Assembly (NCBI GenBank): GCA_030706735.1
Contig: JAUZNZ010000041.1
Span: forward strand, 1-35,195
DNA from: Bacteroidota bacterium
Lineage (GTDB): Bacteria; Bacteroidota; Bacteroidia; Chitinophagales; Chitinophagaceae
Direction: 5' to 3'
Length of the DNA stretch: 35,195 nt
In this document: positions 7,124 to 16,217 of the stretch, piece after piece
Position numbering within the stretch: position 1 is the stretch's first letter
Layout of the letters: each line of letters starts with the position of its first letter
Program-made: the position numbers and the translations under genes
The notes under the pieces: generated by a model
Told to the model about the DNA's origin: nothing
Database searches by the model: none
The model's input: the letters and a program-made list of their open reading frames with translations, nothing else

Positions 7124-7534
7124 ATGAACTGGAAATTGATCTTTCAGCTCTCTCTTTTCGGGCTGGCAATGGCCTTTGCCACCATCACGCTCATCCCAAC
7201 CAGGATCGAGCCCGCCTTTTGGTTATTGGTCTTTATCCTCTGCGCCTGGCTCATTGCCAAATTTGCACCCGGCCACTTCTTTTGGCACGGCATGCTGGTA
7301 AGTATTGTCAACAGTGTATGGATCACCGCCGCCCACGCTTATTTTTATCGCAGTTATATCAACCATCACCCGGAAATGGTGGACATGAGCGCCAAGATCC
7401 CCTTTCTCCAGGGTCATGGCCGGGAGCAGATGGTCGCCATGGGGCCCGTGTTCGGGATCGCATTCGGGCTGATCCTGGGCTTGTTTGCGTTCCTGGCTTC
7501 CAAGGCCGTGAAACGGCAACCTGCAGGCAACTGA
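7124..7534 (+). CDS. Small polytopic membrane protein of unknown function
   Basis: A 136-residue protein with three to four hydrophobic helices: about 4-22, 30-46, 55-72 and 105-127. A polar loop after the third helix carries several His residues (SYINHHPEM) and LQGHGREQMV. I recognise no family with a known role. The start is the first ATG after the FAD oxidoreductase (34 nt gap), so the two could share a transcript. Its stop lies 8 bp from the stop of the convergent metalloprotease gene. Confidence 0.7.
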   Translation: MNWKLIFQLSLFGLAMAFATITLIPTRIEPAFWLLVFILCAWLIAKFAPGHFFWHGMLVSIVNSVWITAAHAYFYRSYINHHPEMVDMSAKIPFLQGHGREQMVAMGPVFGIAFGLILGLFAFLASKAVKRQPAGN

Positions 7535-7542
7535 ACCGGCAC

Positions 7543-8823
7543 TTACCATTTAACGAGCTTGGTCATACTGCGTTGCCGTCCGTCATTGATGCGGATAAAG
7601 TAAACGCCCCCGGGAAGGGAAGAGACATTCAGCGAAGTAGATAATTGGCAGACCCTTGCACTCATCACCAGCTGTCCGGTCTGCGAGAAAACATCCAGCA
7701 TCGAGCCGAGCCTTGACGCGTCGGACAAGGTCACCGTCACGCTGTTCACGGCAGGGTTCGGGTAAAGGTCCAGGGTCACGTTGCTGTCCGGCGTGGAAGA
7801 GGCTGCAGGCGCGGTCGAGGTGGAGGAAGGATCTCCGCTGTAACCGGTGGAAGATAATATCGGATAACGGAATCCGCCGGGCATGAAAAGGGAGCGCATC
7901 CGGTCACGTTGGCCGAATGTGAACATATGCATGCCGATGTCGTCCGTAAAATCCATATAGTTCATGTACATATTCCCGTCCGGGCCGTTGCCGCAAGTGA
8001 CAATGCTTCCGTTGGGATTGCCGTAGGTCGCTCCCTGTTGTTGTGGCGTATCATCGACGCCATCGGTCCCGCAGCTGGCATCGCCCCAGATATGGATCAT
8101 GTTGAGCCAATGCCCGATCTCATGCGTAGCGGTTCTGCCCAGGTTATAGGGTGCCGCGGCGGTACCCATCGTCCCAAATGCAGCGTAGTGTACTACTACG
8201 CCATCGGTCTCCTTCGGACCTCCTACCACACTCGAATAACCGAAGATGCCGCCTCCGGCCAGGTTGACCACCCAGATATTCAGGTAACGGTCGCGATCCC
8301 ATGCATCGTCCCCGCCATGGGCGCTATACTTCATGTTGTCGTCGATGCCAAAGCCTTGTGTACTGGTATGCCTGCGGACGATGCCCGTCGTGGATGCCCC
8401 GTTGGCGTCGACGTTTGCCAGGACGAACTGAAACCCGCAATCTGCCGCCAGGTCGCGGTAGTAGCCAGGAATTCCTGCGGTATCCGCATTCATTTTCTGA
8501 TAATCCCTGTTCAACACAGCCAATTGGGACAGCACTTGTGCATCGGAGATATTCTGCGCAGCATTATTGTAGACGACATGTACGACAACGGGGATAATGA
8601 TCGGCGTGAGTGATTCACTATTGACCGTTCCGCCTCCGGAAACGGTCAAATCCTTATGTTGGCCATACTGCCGGGTGAAACTTTCTATATCCTGCATACG
8701 GGTCGGGAGGGATGGATCGTTACGCAGCAATTGCTCTTTATAGCCCGTAAAACCACAGTCTCTCTGGGCAATGGCAGGCAAACTAACCAACAAACTTACC
8801 GACAAGGGTAAAAATAATCGCAT
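7543..8823 (-). CDS. Secreted M43 (pappalysin-like) zinc metalloprotease with T9SS sorting domain
   Basis: A 426-residue secreted protease. The signal peptide ends SLPAIA before Gln21. The catalytic motif is THEIGHWLNMIHIWGD: zinc ligands H234, H238 and H244 with E235 as catalytic base. The family consensus has Gly where N241 stands, but the Asn form is common in Bacteroidota members. CGTDGVDDTP and the Met-turn MNYMDFTDD (M290) are also M43 signatures, as is GRTATHEIGH. After a Ser/Thr/Ala/Pro linker (about 325-348), residues 351-426 are a type-A T9SS sorting domain: LDLYPNPAVNSVTV, later SLPGGVYFIRI, ending TKLVKW. It is presumably exported across the outer membrane and the sorting domain cleaved. 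The peptide substrate is unknown. Confidence 0.92.
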   Translation of the reverse strand: MRLFLPLSVSLLVSLPAIAQRDCGFTGYKEQLLRNDPSLPTRMQDIESFTRQYGQHKDLTVSGGGTVNSESLTPIIIPVVVHVVYNNAAQNISDAQVLSQLAVLNRDYQKMNADTAGIPGYYRDLAADCGFQFVLANVDANGASTTGIVRRHTSTQGFGIDDNMKYSAHGGDDAWDRDRYLNIWVVNLAGGGIFGYSSVVGGPKETDGVVVHYAAFGTMGTAAAPYNLGRTATHEIGHWLNMIHIWGDASCGTDGVDDTPQQQGATYGNPNGSIVTCGNGPDGNMYMNYMDFTDDIGMHMFTFGQRDRMRSLFMPGGFRYPILSSTGYSGDPSSTSTAPAASSTPDSNVTLDLYPNPAVNSVTVTLSDASRLGSMLDVFSQTGQLVMSARVCQLSTSLNVSSLPGGVYFIRINDGRQRSMTKLVKW

Positions 8824-9074
8824 GGTACCTTATTAAGAGGCGATCATAGGTACCGGATATTATATTACTTGATACGTAATAGCGTGTTAAGGAGATTGGG
8901 TAAGGTCAATCAGGGAGGATATTTTGCGCAAAAACAGGTAAGAATAGCACCCGGTCTGGGTCACTTAGCGGAAAGTTGGTGTAGGGGTGGTATCCAGACA
9001 ATAAGCACCATAAAGTAACGAAAAAACCTCCAAAAGTCAAAATTTTTTAAGGGAAAATTTATGATTCTCAAGCA

Positions 9075-9103
9075 TTTAATGAGGATACGGAACCTTATTT
9101 TTG
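9075..9103 (+). promoter_or_regulatory. Promoter candidate of the glutaminyl cyclase gene
   Basis: TATTTTTG (9096-9103) is an exact TAnnTTTG match. A weak -33 element, TTTA (9075-9078), lies 17 nt upstream. The predicted start is near 9110. The -7 box contains the TTG at 9101 that would otherwise serve as an upstream in-frame start, which argues for the ATG at 9122. The rest of 8824-9095 shows only two GGTACC sites (about 8824 and 8850) and nothing else I can name. Confidence 0.45.
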
Positions 9104-9121
9104 CGCATTATTCTCCACAGT

Positions 9122-9949
9122 ATGGTCAAAATATCCCCGTTTTTTCTCGCTCTGGGCCTACTGGCCTCCTGTACAAACACCGACCGCCAAACTGTCCCAT
9201 CGGGCACTGAAAACGCCGCCGATAATATCCCACCCTCCATCAACTTTACCGTGATCCAGTCCCTGCCCCACGATACCAGCTCTTTCACGGAGGGCCTTCT
9301 TTTTCATGAAGGCAAGCTCTATGAAAGCACCGGAACCGAGCCGGCCACGCCCGCGAGCCGTCGTTCGCTGTTCGGCGTCGTCGACCCCAAAACAGGGAAG
9401 ATTGAAGCCAGGGCGGAGCTCGACAAGAGCAAGTATTTCGGTGAGGGCATCAGCTTCCTGGGCGACAAGGTCTATCAACTTACCTGGACCAGCAAGGTCG
9501 GGTTCATCTATAACAGCAAAACATTTGCCAGGGCAGGGGAATTCACCATTCCGGTCAGGGAAGGCTGGGGCATGACGACCGACGGCACGCACCTCATCAT
9601 GAGCGACGGAAGCAGCAATATCACGTACGTGGACCCTGTGACGTTCAGGCCTGCAAAGATCCTGGGCGTGACGGACAATAACGGTCCGGTGAATAATCTC
9701 AATGAGCTGGAGCTCATCCACGGGTACTTGTATGCCAATCGCTGGGAGACCAATTATATCGTCAAGATCGATACAGCCAGCGGAAAGGTAGTGGGGACGA
9801 TTGACCTGACCTCGCTGGTGGATGCAGCCCGGGCCAGCTATCCGGAGGCCGCAGAGATGAACGGCATCGCTTATGATGCCGCGACGGACAAGATATTGAT
9901 CACCGGAAAACTTTGGCCCTATCTCTACGAGATAAAATTCCCGCATTAA
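9122..9949 (+). CDS. Glutaminyl-peptide cyclotransferase (plant/bacterial beta-propeller type), lipoprotein
   Basis: A 275-residue enzyme that converts an N-terminal Gln of proteins to pyroglutamate, releasing ammonia. The short signal sequence ends in a lipobox, LLASC (13-17), so Cys17 should be lipidated and the enzyme held on a membrane facing the periplasm. Family signatures occur in order: SSFTEGLLF, LYESTG, YFGEGI, VYQLTW, EGWGMTTDG, NNLNELELI, YLYANRW, MNGIAYD and ITGKLWPYLYEI. These fit PF05096 and its five-bladed propeller, not the zinc-dependent mammalian-type cyclase. In this phylum signal peptidase I often leaves Gln at +1, and most exported proteins in this window do so, giving a clear role. 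Convergent with the methyltransferase gene. Confidence 0.92.
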   Translation: MVKISPFFLALGLLASCTNTDRQTVPSGTENAADNIPPSINFTVIQSLPHDTSSFTEGLLFHEGKLYESTGTEPATPASRRSLFGVVDPKTGKIEARAELDKSKYFGEGISFLGDKVYQLTWTSKVGFIYNSKTFARAGEFTIPVREGWGMTTDGTHLIMSDGSSNITYVDPVTFRPAKILGVTDNNGPVNNLNELELIHGYLYANRWETNYIVKIDTASGKVVGTIDLTSLVDAARASYPEAAEMNGIAYDAATDKILITGKLWPYLYEIKFPH

Positions 9950-9961
9950 TATAGCTACGGG

Positions 9962-10867
9962 CTATGACTTCCCTGCCACGTAGATCACCGAGCTGCATTT
10001 GGATTTGTCTACGAAAGCCCTGAGGTTGGAAAAAGCGCCGACCAGGACGGCCCGCAGCATATTTCCGCGCCGATGGCCGTATTTGTCGCTCAGCATACTG
10101 ATATAAAAGCTATCATACCACATCGGCCTGGTCACCTGCAGCATAAGATCATGCTGATCCAGCAGTCTGACCATGGCATCCGGGCAGAAATGATAGAGAT
10201 GTCTGGGCACGTCATAGGCCGCCCAGGAACTCTTGTAATAGGCCGCATCGAATGAAGTATAATTAGGCACGGCGATAAAGACCCTCCCCCCGCGTTTCAG
10301 GATCTTTTTCAATTGCTCCAGGTAATCGTGCAGGGCGTGTACGTGCTCCAATACGTGCCACAGCGTTATCGCATCAAAATGGTCGGCGGGCATCATCCTG
10401 AGATCCTCCGCAGGCAGCAAACTGATCCCATACAAGTCGCCGGCGCGTTGCCTGGCCTCTTCATCGGGCTCCAGGCCGGTCACCTCCCACCCCGCCTCCT
10501 GCATATGTTTCGCAAATGCGCCCGTTCCGGCTCCGATATCCAGGAGCCGGCCTTTCTTCTGACGTGTGGCCGCCTCGAGCAAGTGGCGTTTGTCCGACAG
10601 GGTTTGCCTTCGGATCAGGTGGTAGAGTCTGTTGACCAGGCCTTTGCTGGTGTCGGAATGGGAAATATAATTTTCCGAACGGTAATACCGCCCGATCGAG
10701 GCAGCATCCGGAACGTCCTGCGTAAATCGCAGCCGGCATTCTGCGCATTCCACGATCGCAAACTCCAAATGAGAAACGGTATGGTCTTCCGCCGTCAATG
10801 CCGTGCTCAGATCGGAAGAGCCGCAAGACGGGCATGCGGTATAATGAATGAGATTATCTGATTGCAT
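9962..10867 (-). CDS. Class I SAM-dependent methyltransferase with N-terminal zinc ribbon
   Basis: A 301-residue protein. The N-terminus carries two Cys pairs, CPSC (12-15) and CAEC (41-44), likely a zinc ribbon. SAM-binding motif I is LLDIGAGTGAFAK (D110 to G116), with an acidic residue ending strand 2 (TGLEPD). LWHVLEHVHALHDYL and GGRVFIAVPNY are the later methyltransferase motifs, as in UbiG/sugar C-methyltransferase-like proteins. The rest (about 215-301) has VPRHLYHF, typical of Methyltransf_23 proteins acting on surface polysaccharides or lipids. It is last in a four-gene operon (29 nt after the previous gene). The acceptor is unknown. Confidence 0.85.
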   Translation of the reverse strand: MQSDNLIHYTACPSCGSSDLSTALTAEDHTVSHLEFAIVECAECRLRFTQDVPDAASIGRYYRSENYISHSDTSKGLVNRLYHLIRRQTLSDKRHLLEAATRQKKGRLLDIGAGTGAFAKHMQEAGWEVTGLEPDEEARQRAGDLYGISLLPAEDLRMMPADHFDAITLWHVLEHVHALHDYLEQLKKILKRGGRVFIAVPNYTSFDAAYYKSSWAAYDVPRHLYHFCPDAMVRLLDQHDLMLQVTRPMWYDSFYISMLSDKYGHRRGNMLRAVLVGAFSNLRAFVDKSKCSSVIYVAGKS

Positions 10868-10896
10868 GATAGGTTAGGGGCGTTTGGGGCAGCCGT

Positions 10897-11502
10897 TCAT
10901 AATTTCTGCTGATTGCCGATCGACCAGCCATTGACCGAGATGTGCCAGACCAGGATCGCAACAGCAATCGCGCCCAGGATAAGGGCTATGATCCACCAGG
11001 TTCTGCGTTTGCGCCGGACAACCACCTCATCATGCAGCCATTCGTTCATTTCGAAATTCGTCTTTTCCTGATCCCCCACCAACAGGACATGCTGCGCGTT
11101 TTGACGATTGACGCGCAGTGCCGGCGTCGGAATCATGTACAATGACGGGCCTTCCCCCGGTTCCAATACGGTCTTGCCCGAGTCATCCTGTCTGAGCATT
11201 CCTATCCCTTCCCAATGGACCCTTTCCTCTGTCCTGATCCGATGCCGCAGCTCGAACGAAAATTCATTGTACCATTTGATCGCTTCATAGTCCAGGATGT
11301 TCCGCTGGGTCGCCAGAAAGGAAAAGAACTCCCTGTCGGGAGCGTCGAAGTACTTGTCAAGCCGGAACCGGTAAGTGGGGGGCAGGATCGTACGGTCTGC
11401 TATGTCCATGGTAGCCGGAGATGATTCCAGGTAAATGGTGCCCAAACCAGGTACACTGATATTCCGATGCTGAAATAAATAAGCATTTAACACCTTGAAC
11501 AT
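10897..11502 (-). CDS. HU-CCDC81-like domain protein with C-terminal membrane anchor
   Basis: A 201-residue protein. The N-terminus (FKVLNAYLFQHRNISVPGLGTIYLE) fits the bacterial HU/CCDC81 N-terminal fold found in Bacteroidota SPOR-domain proteins; I quote its core as LFQHRNISVPGLGTI. A second region (about 50-120) includes the DYEAIKWYNEF and WEGIGML segments seen in the same family. Residues 168-190 form a transmembrane helix after a basic stretch (RRKRRTWW), leaving a short outer tail and no SPOR domain. In many relatives a SPOR domain follows the helix, so this is a short version. It lies 17 nt downstream of the barrel gene in the same operon. A role in septum or envelope organisation is inference. 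Confidence 0.7.
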   Translation of the reverse strand: MFKVLNAYLFQHRNISVPGLGTIYLESSPATMDIADRTILPPTYRFRLDKYFDAPDREFFSFLATQRNILDYEAIKWYNEFSFELRHRIRTEERVHWEGIGMLRQDDSGKTVLEPGEGPSLYMIPTPALRVNRQNAQHVLLVGDQEKTNFEMNEWLHDEVVVRRKRRTWWIIALILGAIAVAILVWHISVNGWSIGNQQKL

Positions 11503-11519
11503 GGGTCAAATATAGGGCA

Positions 11520-13157
11520 TTATTTTTGGCCGAACGAAAATACGATACCCCCGAGCAGATTGAATCCGTAGACAGGATATTGGTGCCAGCGCTCGTATTT
11601 GTCATTGAGGAGATTATTCAACTGCACCCAAAGGTTCAGTTGGCGCGTTATCCGGAATTCCACGCCCGCGTTGAGGTCAAATGCCCCGTCCCCTTTAAAG
11701 GATTCTCCGTTCGTTGCCCGGTATTGCGCCCCGTCGAATGCGAACAGGTCCACCTTGGCCCAGAAATCCTTAAAGGCCTGCCATTTCAGGCTGGTATTGA
11801 ATTCGAAGGGCAGCAACCCCCAGGCCTTGACCTCCGTCTTCAGTTTCGTGTATTGATTCCAGTTCATGCTGGCGGTAGCGCTGAATTCATCGCCCTGGAT
11901 ATAGCTGAGCTCCCCATGCAATTGGAGCGCCTCCATCGAGGTTTCATACCGGATCGCGAACTGTTTTCCGCCATGGAGCGTATCGTTCACGAACAGCGGC
12001 ATATTCTTGTATTGAAGAAACCCCACCTTCGCCGAATAGCTGAAGTGGTTGTCCAATGATCCCTTGAATCCCGCGTACCGTTCCTGCATCCTCGTATTCA
12101 ACAAGAGAGTGGGCTGCGCGAGCCAGGGATTGATCGACTCGAACCGCTGGTAGGAACCCTTATCGTAATAGCCGATCCAGCCGAGTTGGATGCCGAAGCG
12201 TTGGTCGGAGGTCGAGAAATCGGCCATGAAATTGGGCAGGAGGGTAAAGGCTTTGTTATCCCAGGAAGGTACGACGGAAGCCTGCAGAAAGAGGTTCGCC
12301 GTCTTGACCAGGAAGGCCGGCGAAACGGTAAACAGGTTGTTTTGCAAGTTAGTGCCGATGGGGGGGCGGTAGTTGGTCAGATTGGCGTTGAAGCCCAGGT
12401 CGAAGGCAAAGGTCTTCCCGATGGCTTTTTCGAGAGGTAGGTTCAGGATGGTGTTCGTCTCACTGACCTTGGGATTGTGGTTGTCCGTAAACACCGATAC
12501 CCGCAGATCCGGATGGTAGCTCAGGCCGAATTCGGTGGGCTCGATATTGCGGAAGCTGATCCTGCCTTCATAGGTTTGGAACTGCTGCCGAAGCGAATCC
12601 GCCGGAAATTTCAGTGAATCCGGCTTGTATCCGTACAAGTAATAGTCATCGTTCTTAAAACCGATGCTGCCCGTCCATTCCAGGTTCTTTGCCGTCTTGA
12701 CCGTTCCCATCAGTTTCACATCCGTCAGGCTGTTCTTCTGGTTGGGCAGGCTGCCTTTCGAGCTCAATTGGTTGGCGAAGATGTTAAAAAAGGTCGTTCT
12801 CCCGTCACCGAAGCTGAAGCCCGTTCGGATATAGGGCAGATGTACGTTCCCTACGCCGATCTTGATATAATTATCGTTCTCCCAGGGCAGCAGGGAATCG
12901 GCCTGCAGGGCGACGGGCTTCATCTCGCCCGGCTGATAGGTGAGGAAGAGATATTGCGCGGGAATGGTATAATTCAGCCTGGGCCGGGACGTGTCCGCCA
13001 CCGGCGGCGCCGCGTTGAAATTGATCTTTACCGCATCGCGCAGCACGGGCTTGAACGAGGACGTGATATCGATGGTCCGGCGCTTGGCCGTATCCTGCGC
13101 ATGCACACTGAACCCAAGTCCTGCCAGTAAACATCCGATGATGATGATCTGCTTCAT
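11520..13157 (-). CDS. TonB-receptor-like outer-membrane beta-barrel without plug domain
   Basis: A 545-residue exported protein with signal peptide MKQIIIIGCLLAGLGFSVHA and cleavage before Gln21. The mature protein starts with a short extension (RRTIDITSSFKPVLRDAVK) and then consists of alternating amphipathic strands with many Tyr, Phe and Asn, as in the C-terminal barrel of TonB-dependent receptors (for example ITRQLNLWVQLNNLLNDKYERW, a receptor hallmark quoted here in part as LNLWVQLNNLLNDKYERW). The last strand is GIVFSFGQK. No carboxypeptidase-like or plug domain is present and the length is short for a full receptor, so it may act with a partner. It lies 27 nt downstream of the large TPR gene, and this pairing suggests a joint envelope function. 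Confidence 0.78.
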   Translation of the reverse strand: MKQIIIIGCLLAGLGFSVHAQDTAKRRTIDITSSFKPVLRDAVKINFNAAPPVADTSRPRLNYTIPAQYLFLTYQPGEMKPVALQADSLLPWENDNYIKIGVGNVHLPYIRTGFSFGDGRTTFFNIFANQLSSKGSLPNQKNSLTDVKLMGTVKTAKNLEWTGSIGFKNDDYYLYGYKPDSLKFPADSLRQQFQTYEGRISFRNIEPTEFGLSYHPDLRVSVFTDNHNPKVSETNTILNLPLEKAIGKTFAFDLGFNANLTNYRPPIGTNLQNNLFTVSPAFLVKTANLFLQASVVPSWDNKAFTLLPNFMADFSTSDQRFGIQLGWIGYYDKGSYQRFESINPWLAQPTLLLNTRMQERYAGFKGSLDNHFSYSAKVGFLQYKNMPLFVNDTLHGGKQFAIRYETSMEALQLHGELSYIQGDEFSATASMNWNQYTKLKTEVKAWGLLPFEFNTSLKWQAFKDFWAKVDLFAFDGAQYRATNGESFKGDGAFDLNAGVEFRITRQLNLWVQLNNLLNDKYERWHQYPVYGFNLLGGIVFSFGQK

Positions 13158-13184
13158 ATTTTAATCTATCGATCGTTAATGAGG

Positions 13185-16100
13185 TTACTCTCCGCCTACT
13201 TTGCTATTCTGTTTCTCTTCCTGCGCTATCTGGTCCAACTTCTGCTGAGCCTGCCGTCTCAGGTCCTCGATCTTCGCGTTCTCGGCCACGCTCTGATAAG
13301 TGGCCTTGGCGTTGAAATAGTCTTTTTCCTTATAATACACATCGCCGAGCAGCAGGTAGGCTTTTGTAACCCAAAGCTCATAAGAACCCGACTTGTTGAT
13401 CACGTCGAAGGCCGCTTTTTCGGCGTCCTTGAGCTCATTTCCGCTAAAGAGGCAGTCGGCGATCTCATAACGTGCCTCCGCGGCATACGCCGATTTGCTC
13501 AATCCGGCCGCCGTCCTGAAATATTGCAAGGCCGTGACGCAGTCACCGGTCGACTGATACGACTTGGCGATAGCCATGTTCGCCAGTACCCGGTCGTCGG
13601 TGCTCACCCCTTTCTGGTCAAGCAGGTCTTTGGCGTTCTGCGCCGCATTGGCCCATTCCTGCAACTGATATTGGCTGCGCAGCAAGCCTCTCATGGCCTC
13701 CATCTTGTTCTCCTGCGAGGCGGCGAAGTCCTTTAGCTTGCTGAAGTATTTTTCTGCCTTCGCATAATCCTTAAGCTCGAAGAAATTCAAGCGCGCAGCC
13801 TGCAGCAAGGACTTCTCCCCGAACTTGTTCGGCGCCTTGTCCGCGACCATGCCATATCCGACCGCGGCCTTGGCCCAATCTTTTTGCGAGAAATAGATCT
13901 CGCTCTTATAGTAGTTGGCCTCCAGCGAATACTTTCCGTCGGGGAATTTGGACAGGTAATCCTCAAAGCGCTGGACCGCCGCCGCAAAGTTGCCATTATT
14001 GAATTGTACCTCGGCCTCTTCATAGGCCAGCTGATCCTCCTGGCTGGTGCTGACCTCCACGCCCATGCCCTTGGCGAAATTGACATATTCCCCGCTCCTT
14101 CCCTCCTGCACATAGATCGTCTTGGCGTTTTCGAGAGCGTCTTGCGCTTCCGGCGAATTGGGGAATTGCTTCAACAAGGAGTCGTACTGACTTAATGCCT
14201 CCTTGTTATTGTTCAGATTGTACCACGCGATACCCGATTTGAGATAGGCTCTCGGCTTGAGTGCATCGGCACCCTGTGCCCTGATCACATTTTTGAGATA
14301 GGGCAAGGCCTCCCGGAACTGCTCGTCCGCCAGGTAGGAACTGGCGATCTCCATATTGGCGTCCGGGTTCAGACTGGAGGCGGGATATTTCCGGCCGAAC
14401 GAGCTCAGCAGGTTGATCTTCTCTTTCCCATTGCTTACTCCTGCGATCATCGCCTTCTGGAAAGTGGCATAGTCGGCCGAAGGCCAGGAATAGTCCAATA
14501 CCTTGTTATACATCGCCAATGCGGTCCTGAAGTCGCGGTTCATATAGTAGCAGTCGGCTTCCCGTACGTAGGCGTCCTGTTCGATCGCGGAAGAATGGAT
14601 CTGGGGGGTCCTGACGACCTGCGCAAAGAAGCCCAGGGCCTGGTGATAGTTCTCTTTTTTCAGGAAGCAGTATCCCAGGTTGTAACGGGCGTTCGTCGGA
14701 TTGACCTCGCCATTGACATCGCCGCTCTTGAGGTATTCGAAATAATAATTGATGGCTTCGTCGATACGGTTCTGCCGGTAGGCGATCTCCGCCTTCCAGA
14801 ATTGAATAAAGGGGAGCAACATCGCGTTGTACGGGCTCTTCAGGGCCCTGTCCAGCAGGTCGTTAGCACCTTGTAACATCCCATCGTTGATCATTTCGGT
14901 CGCGCGTCCGTACAGGATACGGGGAACGGCCCGTTTCGCATTTTCAGACGGTTTGCTCATGCTGTCGACAAGTCCCATGGCATCCCGGTAATTGTTGGTA
15001 TTGGCCATCACGCTGACCAGCAGATCCCTCGCCTCCTGGTAGTAGTCGCTGTGCGGATACTGTTGCACGAAATCCTGCAAGGCCGTAAGGGCAAGATCCT
15101 GGTAACCGAGTTCGTAACTAAGCTTGGCGTAATTAAACCGGGATATCTCCTTTTGGACGGCATTGCTGCTGTTCATAGAGCAAAAGAGGAAGGCATTGCG
15201 CGCATTCGCCTTCTGGCCGACCCGCAGGTAGGCATCTCCAAGCAGGTACATCGAATTTTGCGCCAGGGAGTCTTCTTTGCCTCCAAGTTGGGAAAATCCG
15301 GCGATCGCCTTCTTCCAGTTCTGGGTCTGATAATAGCAGTAGGATAGTTCATAAAGATCTTCCCGCGTTACCTTTTGAGCCTTGGCCACATATTGTTCAA
15401 GGAAGGGCAGCGCATGGGCGAAGTCCTGCTTTTCATAGTATCCGTGGCCCACCAGCTGGCGCATTTCCTGGTCATAATATTGATTTCCTTTCTTCAGGCG
15501 TGATTCAGCGTATTCGATGGCCTTGTCCTTTTCGCCCTGCACCAGGTAGATATTTGCGATATAATACGGCACTACCTTCTCATAAGCGGCATGATTCTCC
15601 GTCACCTGGAAGGCGGTCAGCGCATCGCTGTATTTCCGCTGGTAAAAGGATATGAAGCCGAAGTAGTAATTGGCGTCTACATAGTTCGGATCCTTTGGCA
15701 TCTGACGTATCGAATTGAACAGCGGCAAGGCCTTGTCGAACTGCTTTTGCGTGAAATAGCAATATCCTTCATGAAATTTCAGGTCTGCGATCTCCCGGTT
15801 GGACAGGTTGTCGATGCTGGCCTGCTCGTAAAGGCGGATCGCCCCGGCGTAGTCTTTTTGCCTGAATTCGTATTCAGCGAGGTGAAAATTCATCAGTTCC
15901 ACCCTGGCCTGGTTTTTATTCAGGGCGATAAAGTCCCGGGCCGGTTCCAGCGCCCCCTTGTCGTTCTGCTCCAGCCCGCATACCAGGTAATAGTATCTTA
16001 CGTCTTCGAACTCTACCGCCTTATTGCTCCTGTCCGTCTCGCGCATCCCTGCCTGGAGGTCGCGGAAGATCGGATAGGCCAGGCTGTAGTACTCATTCTG

Positions 16101-16217
16101 GAAGAAGTCCACCGCCTGCTTGAAACTAGCCTGCGGGTCGTCGAGATATTTCGTTTGCTGGGCAGCCAGGGATGAACCCAGGAGGAACACGAAACTGAGC
16201 GATACGATATACTTCAC
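13185..16217 (-). CDS. Large periplasmic tetratricopeptide-repeat protein
   Basis: A 1010-residue exported protein. I place the start at the GTG at 16215-16217: it yields MKYIVSLSFVFLLGSSLAA followed by Gln, a clean signal peptide. The open frame continues upstream to 16706, but that part is antisense to the DoxX gene and highly charged. The mature protein is almost wholly helical TPR units, e.g. YYLGFISFYQRKYSDALTAF-like repeats with the conserved G/Y/A spacing, LGYCFLKKENYHQALGFF, and YYKSEIYFSQKDWAKAAVGY. The end is polar (EEKQNSKVGGE). It is first in the operon with the barrel protein, so a periplasmic scaffold for an outer-membrane complex is a fair inference. Confidence 0.85.
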   Translation of the reverse strand: MKYIVSLSFVFLLGSSLAAQQTKYLDDPQASFKQAVDFFQNEYYSLAYPIFRDLQAGMRETDRSNKAVEFEDVRYYYLVCGLEQNDKGALEPARDFIALNKNQARVELMNFHLAEYEFRQKDYAGAIRLYEQASIDNLSNREIADLKFHEGYCYFTQKQFDKALPLFNSIRQMPKDPNYVDANYYFGFISFYQRKYSDALTAFQVTENHAAYEKVVPYYIANIYLVQGEKDKAIEYAESRLKKGNQYYDQEMRQLVGHGYYEKQDFAHALPFLEQYVAKAQKVTREDLYELSYCYYQTQNWKKAIAGFSQLGGKEDSLAQNSMYLLGDAYLRVGQKANARNAFLFCSMNSSNAVQKEISRFNYAKLSYELGYQDLALTALQDFVQQYPHSDYYQEARDLLVSVMANTNNYRDAMGLVDSMSKPSENAKRAVPRILYGRATEMINDGMLQGANDLLDRALKSPYNAMLLPFIQFWKAEIAYRQNRIDEAINYYFEYLKSGDVNGEVNPTNARYNLGYCFLKKENYHQALGFFAQVVRTPQIHSSAIEQDAYVREADCYYMNRDFRTALAMYNKVLDYSWPSADYATFQKAMIAGVSNGKEKINLLSSFGRKYPASSLNPDANMEIASSYLADEQFREALPYLKNVIRAQGADALKPRAYLKSGIAWYNLNNNKEALSQYDSLLKQFPNSPEAQDALENAKTIYVQEGRSGEYVNFAKGMGVEVSTSQEDQLAYEEAEVQFNNGNFAAAVQRFEDYLSKFPDGKYSLEANYYKSEIYFSQKDWAKAAVGYGMVADKAPNKFGEKSLLQAARLNFFELKDYAKAEKYFSKLKDFAASQENKMEAMRGLLRSQYQLQEWANAAQNAKDLLDQKGVSTDDRVLANMAIAKSYQSTGDCVTALQYFRTAAGLSKSAYAAEARYEIADCLFSGNELKDAEKAAFDVINKSGSYELWVTKAYLLLGDVYYKEKDYFNAKATYQSVAENAKIEDLRRQAQQKLDQIAQEEKQNSKVGGE

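Noticed and set aside
9101-9121. TTG start for the glutaminyl cyclase
   Set aside because: It lies inside the -7 promoter box TATTTTTG (9096-9103); the ATG at 9122 gives a normal lipoprotein signal peptide.
9950-9961. Small hairpin ATAGC-TACGG-GCTAT between convergent genes
   Set aside because: Only five base pairs and no T-run on either strand; too weak to call a bidirectional terminator.
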